A stretch of 7,490 nucleotides of DNA from TMED26 sp042088965. GTDB taxonomy: Bacteria; Pseudomonadota; Alphaproteobacteria; Thalassobaculales; Thalassobaculaceae. The position numbers and the translations under genes are program-made. Of the stretch, positions 6,654-7,490 are shown one piece after another. The stretch spans positions 1-7,490 of the forward strand of contig JBELLC010000127.1 of NCBI GenBank assembly GCA_042088965.1. Direction: 5' to 3'. Below the pieces are notes generated by a model that was not told the DNA's origin, searched no databases, and worked only from the letters and a program-made list of their open reading frames with translations. Positions within the stretch are counted from its first letter, which is position 1. Every line of letters starts with the position of its first letter.

Positions 6654-7487
6654 AAAGCCAGTTGGCAGGGCGTGTTCCATGCCAATACGCGTCATCGCCC
6701 GCAAGGTAATCGGCTCAAAAAATTCGCCAAGTTTTTTATCCGCATAGGGTGACAGGACACTTTTGAAACGGCAATTCATGGACCAGCGGGTTTCCGCCTC
6801 GATGTTGAGACGGTTGCCATGCATCAGGTTCTGGTTGAACAACAAAACATGGCCATAGGGGATGTCCAGAAAGGTCACCTGAGATTCGATTTCGCGGTAC
6901 AGATCTTCGGCAGATTTATTGCCAAAGGATTTGAAACGGGATTCGATATCCGCATTGGTTTCAGGAGAGGCGATGTACATGCTTTTGGTCGCAAAAACAT
7001 CGACGAGGGGGATCCATAAGACAGCTTCAAACGCCGAATCGCCTGACCAGACATCCGCATGCACTGGCAGCAGAGATTTATCGTCATGGGGCATTTGAAT
7101 GGACAGGTTCACCCGCCGTTGCATCACCAGCTCATTGCCAATCAAGGTTTCGATGGTATCACGGGCGATGGCAAAATAGGTTGGCCGCAACCAGTCTTGC
7201 TGGTTGATATTTTGGATCACTGCTAGGCGCAGATCGTTCAGCTGATCACCGCTGACTTTTTCGTGTATTTTGTTTAAAAAAGTACCGCTATCAGTGGGCG
7301 TATCGAGGCCTAAATAGGCGGCTGTGGTGGCCGCCAAATGGTCGCGGATACGGTCTAAAGCTGCTGCATCAGCAACCGGCTGAATGACAAATCCCTGTCG
7401 CAGAAACGTTGCGGTCAGGGTGACATCAGCAGGGCTAAAAAAAGCTGCTGTTGTCGACGCTATCTCAGACTTGTTCGACGGTGCCAT
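6645..7487 (-). CDS. Sporadic carbohydrate cluster 2OG-Fe(II) oxygenase (PhyH-like)
   Basis: This 280-residue protein looks like a non-haem iron, 2-oxoglutarate-dependent oxygenase with a jelly-roll core. The HxD half of the iron triad is His143-Ala-Asp145 (PVHADVWSGD), and the distal His is His223 in NQNLMHGNRL. Arg234, eleven residues later, fits the 2-oxoglutarate carboxylate anchor. FEAVLWIPLVDV (153-164) and IPYGHVLLFNQN (209-220) are core strands. Such enzymes hydroxylate or otherwise oxidise an unactivated carbon. Here the target is probably a sugar, a nucleotide sugar or an attached group (inference from the neighbours). From memory, this family co-occurs with the LIC12192-family protein, whose gene follows after four bases. 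The start ATG at 7487 is three bases from the window edge, so its ribosome site is not visible, and the frame stays open upstream. A somewhat longer N-terminus cannot be excluded. Probably the first visible gene of the right-hand operon. Confidence 0.88.
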   Translation of the reverse strand: MAPSNKSEIASTTAAFFSPADVTLTATFLRQGFVIQPVADAAALDRIRDHLAATTAAYLGLDTPTDSGTFLNKIHEKVSGDQLNDLRLAVIQNINQQDWLRPTYFAIARDTIETLIGNELVMQRRVNLSIQMPHDDKSLLPVHADVWSGDSAFEAVLWIPLVDVFATKSMYIASPETNADIESRFKSFGNKSAEDLYREIESQVTFLDIPYGHVLLFNQNLMHGNRLNIEAETRWSMNCRFKSVLSPYADKKLGEFFEPITLRAMTRIGMEHALPTGFEE

Positions 7488-7490
7488 GAC

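Noticed and set aside
6641..6685. Longer LIC12192-family protein starting at ATG 6685
   Set aside because: The extra 15 residues lie within the oxygenase coding end and do not resemble the family. GTG 6640 has an excellent ribosome site.

Overview
The window looks like part of a surface-polysaccharide (O-antigen or capsule type) locus from a Gram-negative proteobacterium, probably an alphaproteobacterium. I base this on gene content: sugar-nucleotide SDR enzymes, two glycosyltransferases, a KdsD/KpsF-type arabinose-5-phosphate isomerase, and a pair of 'sporadic carbohydrate cluster' proteins. The lineage is a guess from overall protein character and middling GC content, not from a marker gene. 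An exactly 100-base run of N (4148-4247) marks an assembly join, so this is draft sequence and the two halves may not be truly adjacent.

Left half (1-4147). Three genes lie on the minus strand and read toward the left edge: an extended SDR (3219-2212), a second extended SDR (2206-1178) five bases later, and after 14 bases a TPR-glycosyltransferase family 2 fusion (1163 to the edge). The fusion gene has no stop in the window. A 146-base divergent intergenic region separates this run from a plus-strand GT4-type glycosyltransferase (3366 onward), which is cut by the N run.

Right half (4248-7490). Five genes lie tightly packed on the minus strand, in transcription order: a 2OG-Fe(II) oxygenase of the sporadic carbohydrate cluster family (7487-6645), an LIC12192-family protein (GTG start at 6640), a SAM-dependent methyltransferase (6200-5538), an unrecognised 144-residue protein (5487-5053), and a SIS-CBS sugar-phosphate isomerase (5056 into the gap) whose start overlaps the previous stop as ATGA. 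Short gaps, a shared stop/Shine-Dalgarno region and the ATGA overlap indicate one co-translated unit.

Inferred role: the right-hand genes make or modify an unusual sugar (oxidation, methylation, a 5-carbon sugar-phosphate step). The SDRs shape nucleotide sugars, and the two glycosyltransferases assemble them into a glycan. The actual sugar cannot be read from the sequence. No RNA genes, insertion sequences, CRISPR arrays, attachment sites or convincing terminators were seen. Apart from the N run, no stretch over 300 bases lacks a gene.
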